Of a DNA stretch of 64,000 nucleotides, positions 61,988 through 64,000 are shown piece by piece. Origin of the DNA: Saprospiraceae bacterium (GTDB lineage Bacteria > Bacteroidota > Bacteroidia > Chitinophagales > Saprospiraceae); contig JAWKLJ010000001.1 of assembly GCA_041392805.1 (NCBI GenBank), positions 434,001 to 498,000 on the forward strand, given 5' to 3'. The notes beneath the pieces are model-generated. The model saw only the letters and a program-made list of their open reading frames with translations. It had not been told where the DNA came from and searched no databases. A program made the translations under genes and the position numbers. The first letter of the stretch is position 1; every line of letters begins with the position of its first letter.

Positions 61988-62410
61988 ATGTACGCTCAAT
62001 ATCCAGCAGAAATAACGGCCCCAATGGCACAAGACTTGACCAATTCGGGCTTCGAAAGCTTAACCACCGCCCAAGAAGTGATTGACACCCTTGAGCAAAA
62101 GGAAGGAACGACTTTATTAATTGTTAATTCTGTTTGTGGTTGTGCAGCAGCTAATGCGCGCCCCGGTGTAAAATTGGCGGCCAAACATGATAAACGCCCA
62201 GATAGGATGACAACCGTATTCGCCGGGGTAGATTTGGAGGCGACGGCCAAAGCCAGAGAATATATGCTACCTTATCCGCCTTCTTCACCATCTATTGCTT
62301 TGTTCAAAGATGGCAAATTGGTTCACTTCATCGAACGCCACCACATTGAAGGCCGGTCAGCAGAAATCATAGCGGAGAACCTAAAAATGGCATTTGATCA
62401 TTTTTGCTAA
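61988..62410 (+). CDS. Bacilliredoxin (BrxA/BrxB family)
   Basis: From the ATG at 61988 the product is 140 residues without signal. It matches the BrxA/BrxB (DUF1094) family: residue pattern PMAQDLTNSGFESLTTAQEV, then NSVCGCAAANARPGV with the CGC active site (about residues 52-54), RMTTVFAGVDLEATAKAREY, PPSSPSIALFKDGKLVHFIERHHIEG. It probably removes bacillithiol or a similar thiol from proteins. An in-frame upstream start at 61940 overlaps the promoter box. Confidence 0.93.
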   Translation: MYAQYPAEITAPMAQDLTNSGFESLTTAQEVIDTLEQKEGTTLLIVNSVCGCAAANARPGVKLAAKHDKRPDRMTTVFAGVDLEATAKAREYMLPYPPSSPSIALFKDGKLVHFIERHHIEGRSAEIIAENLKMAFDHFC

Positions 62411-62959
62411 GATTCAGCGTTTTTGAAAGGACGTAGCGGTATTGGAGGCTTGGAGTGATTGGAGAAAAGGTATTATTCGGCCGCTCCATTTCCTTAAGTC
62501 TCCAATTCCACGTCCAAAAAAGCCGTTGGTCTAACAGCGCCAGCCATCCGCCTCGGGTTTTAATCAAAATGGCAATGGAAATTAAAATCCCTGCCTGCCG
62601 AAGGAAGGAAAATGGCGCCACTACGCTCAGACTCACAACCTACAACCCCATCCAGGCGACCATAAAAACAAAAAAACTCCAATACCTCCACCCCTCCAAT
62701 AACTCCATGTCCCAAAAAAAAACTACGCCCGATAGAATCAAAATCAAAATTTCAATCAAAATCAAAATTACTCCTATGTCGCCGGGGCTTGCCCCAAACC
62801 TCCAATAAAATCTCGACACATCTTATATGATCTTATATGATCTTATTTGGTTCAAAAAAAAACAAGGCCCAAGCCCAACCTCCATTACCTCTCAACCTCC
62901 AATAACTCCACATCCCAAAAAAACCGTTGGTCTAATAGCGCCAGCTGTGGACCTGCCCA
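62411..62959. repeat. Repeat-rich intergenic region without a gene
   Basis: It contains CTCCAATAACTCCATGTCCCA (about 62692) and CTCCAATAACTCCACATCCCA (about 62888), each followed by an A run; GTTGGTCTAA-AGCGCCAGC twice (about 62522 and 62925); ATCAAAATCAAAAT runs (62736-62770); and a threefold ATCTTATATG (62818-62847). A related CTCCAATAATGCTACGTCCCA lies before ung at 9701. Frames here (62455-62808 and 62827-63159) are translated repeats. Confidence 0.6.
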
Positions 62960-63607
62960 TCAAGGCGCCAGCCGATGAATCTCCCACGTACCATCCGCTT
63001 GCAGCAGATACTCCAAGCGATCATGCAGCCGACTACTCCTACCCTTCCAAAATTCTATCCTTTCCGGTTTTAACAGATAGCCGCCCCAATGCATGGGGCA
63101 AGGTAATTGATCGTCCGTTGCATGGGCTAATTCTAAGGCTTTTACCCTTTCTTCGATGATTGTCCGATTGGGTATTCGATCACTTTGAGGAGAAGCGGTT
63201 GCCCCGATCTGGCTTCCTTTGGGGCGCGACTGGAAGTAGGCTGCGGAGGCCTCGTGGCTTATTTTTTCTACCCTCCCTTCAATCCGTATTTGTCGCTGCA
63301 ATTCCAACCAAAGAAACACCAAGGCGGCCTGTGGATTTGCAGCCAATTCCTGCCCTTTTTTGCTGTTGTAATTGGTGAAAAAAGTAAAGCCCTTTTCTTC
63401 CACTCCTTTTAAAAGCACTACCCTTGCTGATGGTTTACCATCTGGCGTACAGGTAGCCAGGGTCATGGCATTGGGCTCCGGCAACTGGGCATGCAAGGCT
63501 TCCTGCATCCATTGCTCAAACTGTTGCAAAGGATCAGCTGCAGCTTCCTCCAAGCTCAAAGAGCTATTGGAATACTCTTCTCTAAGGTGCTTTAAATCCA
63601 GTAACAT
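62960..63607 (-). CDS. pdxH: Pyridoxamine 5'-phosphate oxidase
   Basis: The 215-residue FMN enzyme makes pyridoxal 5'-phosphate from the pyridoxine or pyridoxamine phosphate. Typical segments are EPNAMTLATCTPDGKPSARVVLLKG (about 44-68), GFTFFTNYNSKKGQELAANPQAALVFLW (about 73-100), QIRIEGRVEKIS, YFQSRPKGSQIGATASPQS and the C-terminal PxHWGGYLLKPERIEFWKGRSSRLHDR. Length is normal. The upstream (right) side is a tandem repeat with terminators, so its promoter must lie in or before that array. Confidence 0.97.
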   Translation of the reverse strand: MLLDLKHLREEYSNSSLSLEEAAADPLQQFEQWMQEALHAQLPEPNAMTLATCTPDGKPSARVVLLKGVEEKGFTFFTNYNSKKGQELAANPQAALVFLWLELQRQIRIEGRVEKISHEASAAYFQSRPKGSQIGATASPQSDRIPNRTIIEERVKALELAHATDDQLPCPMHWGGYLLKPERIEFWKGRSSRLHDRLEYLLQADGTWEIHRLAP

Positions 63608-63649
63608 ACTTTTTTAAATTATTAACAACATAGGTAAGCAAAAGATGGG

Positions 63650-64000
63650 AAAAGAGCAAAAAAAAACCCCGAGTAATCGGGGTCGAAATAAAACAAACAC
63701 TATGAACAACACTAAGTTCTTTATAATCAAAAATTGAAAATGTTACGACTAGGTTTTTCTCTACAAAAAGAGAAAAAACCCCCGATTTACTCGGGGGGGA
63801 ATAAAACAAACACTATGAACAACACTAAGTTCTTTATAATCAAGCTGATAATGTCAATGCTAATTTTCCCTACAGAAAGAGAAAAAACCCCCGATTTACT
63901 CGGGGGGGAATAAAACAAACACTATGAACAACACTAAGTTCTTTATATCAAGCTGATAATGTCAATGCTAATTTTCCCTACAGAAAGAGAAAAAAACCCC
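63650..64000. repeat. Tandem array of about 110-bp units with terminator hairpins
   Basis: Three and a part units, with ATGAACAACACTAAGTTC at 63702, 63815 and 63924 (spacing 113 and 109 bp). Each unit starts with a G/C hairpin: 63667-63682 (CCCCGA/TCGGGG), 63779-63797 and 63888-63906 (CCCCCGA/TCGGGGG), with a fourth cut at the window end. On the minus strand the hairpins are followed by TTTTTT and look like intrinsic terminators. The common mini-ORF starts MNNTKFFII and differs after that. In unit 1 the hairpin loop is in opposite orientation. The array continues beyond the window. Confidence 0.85.

Noticed and set aside
62455..63159. Frames of 117 and 110 codons between bacilliredoxin and pdxH
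   Set aside because: They translate short tandem repeats (ATCAAAATCAAAAT and ATCTTATATG) or overlap the pdxH end.
63582..63809. 75-codon minus-strand frame at the pdxH start
   Set aside because: It runs through the tandem terminator array and ends in the pdxH N-terminus in another frame.
63608..64000. A PLP or FMN riboswitch upstream of pdxH
   Set aside because: The sequence is a simple tandem repeat with terminator hairpins; none of the conserved FMN riboswitch blocks is present.

Overview
The window looks like a chromosome segment of a Bacteroidota bacterium, most likely a Saprospiria/Lewinella-type marine or environmental aerobe. Reasons: a complete alternative complex III plus A1-type cytochrome oxidase locus in the order usual for this phylum; a type IX secretion C-terminal domain; Bacteroidota-only families (DUF6503, DUF5777, DUF3575); carotenoid genes; and several -7 boxes of the Bacteroidota form TAnnTTTG. 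The species assignment is inference.

Layout. 1-1560: end of a CRISPR array (36-bp repeats, 33-35-bp spacers, no cas genes in the window). It decays into CRISPR repeats split by a 74-bp hairpin element and amplified as units of about 278 bp, followed by other palindromes. 1.6-2.4 kb: an internally deleted PD-(D/E)XK nuclease-transposase and a DUF2200 protein. 2.9-5.2 kb: a large secreted, possibly carbohydrate-active lipoprotein. 5.7-7.0 kb: an A/T-rich two-gene cassette, a membrane protein followed by an EAD11-like adaptor. The two share an unusual Asn-rich motif at their facing ends, and this is my best candidate for an undescribed conflict or defence module. 7.3-8.7 kb: an IS with clear inverted repeats beside tRNA-Arg(UCU) and a tRNA remnant. 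9-14.5 kb: azurin, uracil-DNA glycosylase, a propeller-like protein, DUF423 and DUF3575 proteins.

14.7-32.1 kb (minus strand): one respiratory locus, actABCDEF then coxB, coxA, ctaB, two coxC-type genes, coxD, an SCO-like gene, a DUF420 gene and a small CPMC protein, driven by a well-formed promoter at about 32.1 kb. Menaquinol electrons would pass through complex III to the CuA/haem a oxidase, with ctaB, SCO-like and DUF420 proteins in assembly. The CuA subunit is fused to an OmpA peptidoglycan-binding domain, several subunits have His-rich tails or loops, the DUF420 protein carries an EF-hand-like loop, and the SCO-like protein lacks its copper cysteines.

32.5-63.6 kb: mostly single genes: M24 peptidase, a DUF3686-like protein without an ATPase domain, a MacB/FtsX-like permease, cyclophilin, MFS transporter, TsaC/Sua5, a lipoprotein methyltransferase, GNAT, a thioredoxin-fold protein, carotenoid desaturase and hydroxylase, a T9SS cargo protein, a kinase-M23-aminotransferase fusion, DUF6503, HAD phosphatase, AraC regulator, a DHHW/MBOAT polysaccharide O-acetylation pair, a three-gene cytochrome/beta-barrel operon, bacilliredoxin and PdxH. 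The right end (63.65-64.0 kb) is a tandem array of units of about 110 bp, each with a terminator hairpin and the same mini-ORF start. Small hairpins and MITE-like repeats recur in many intergenic gaps.
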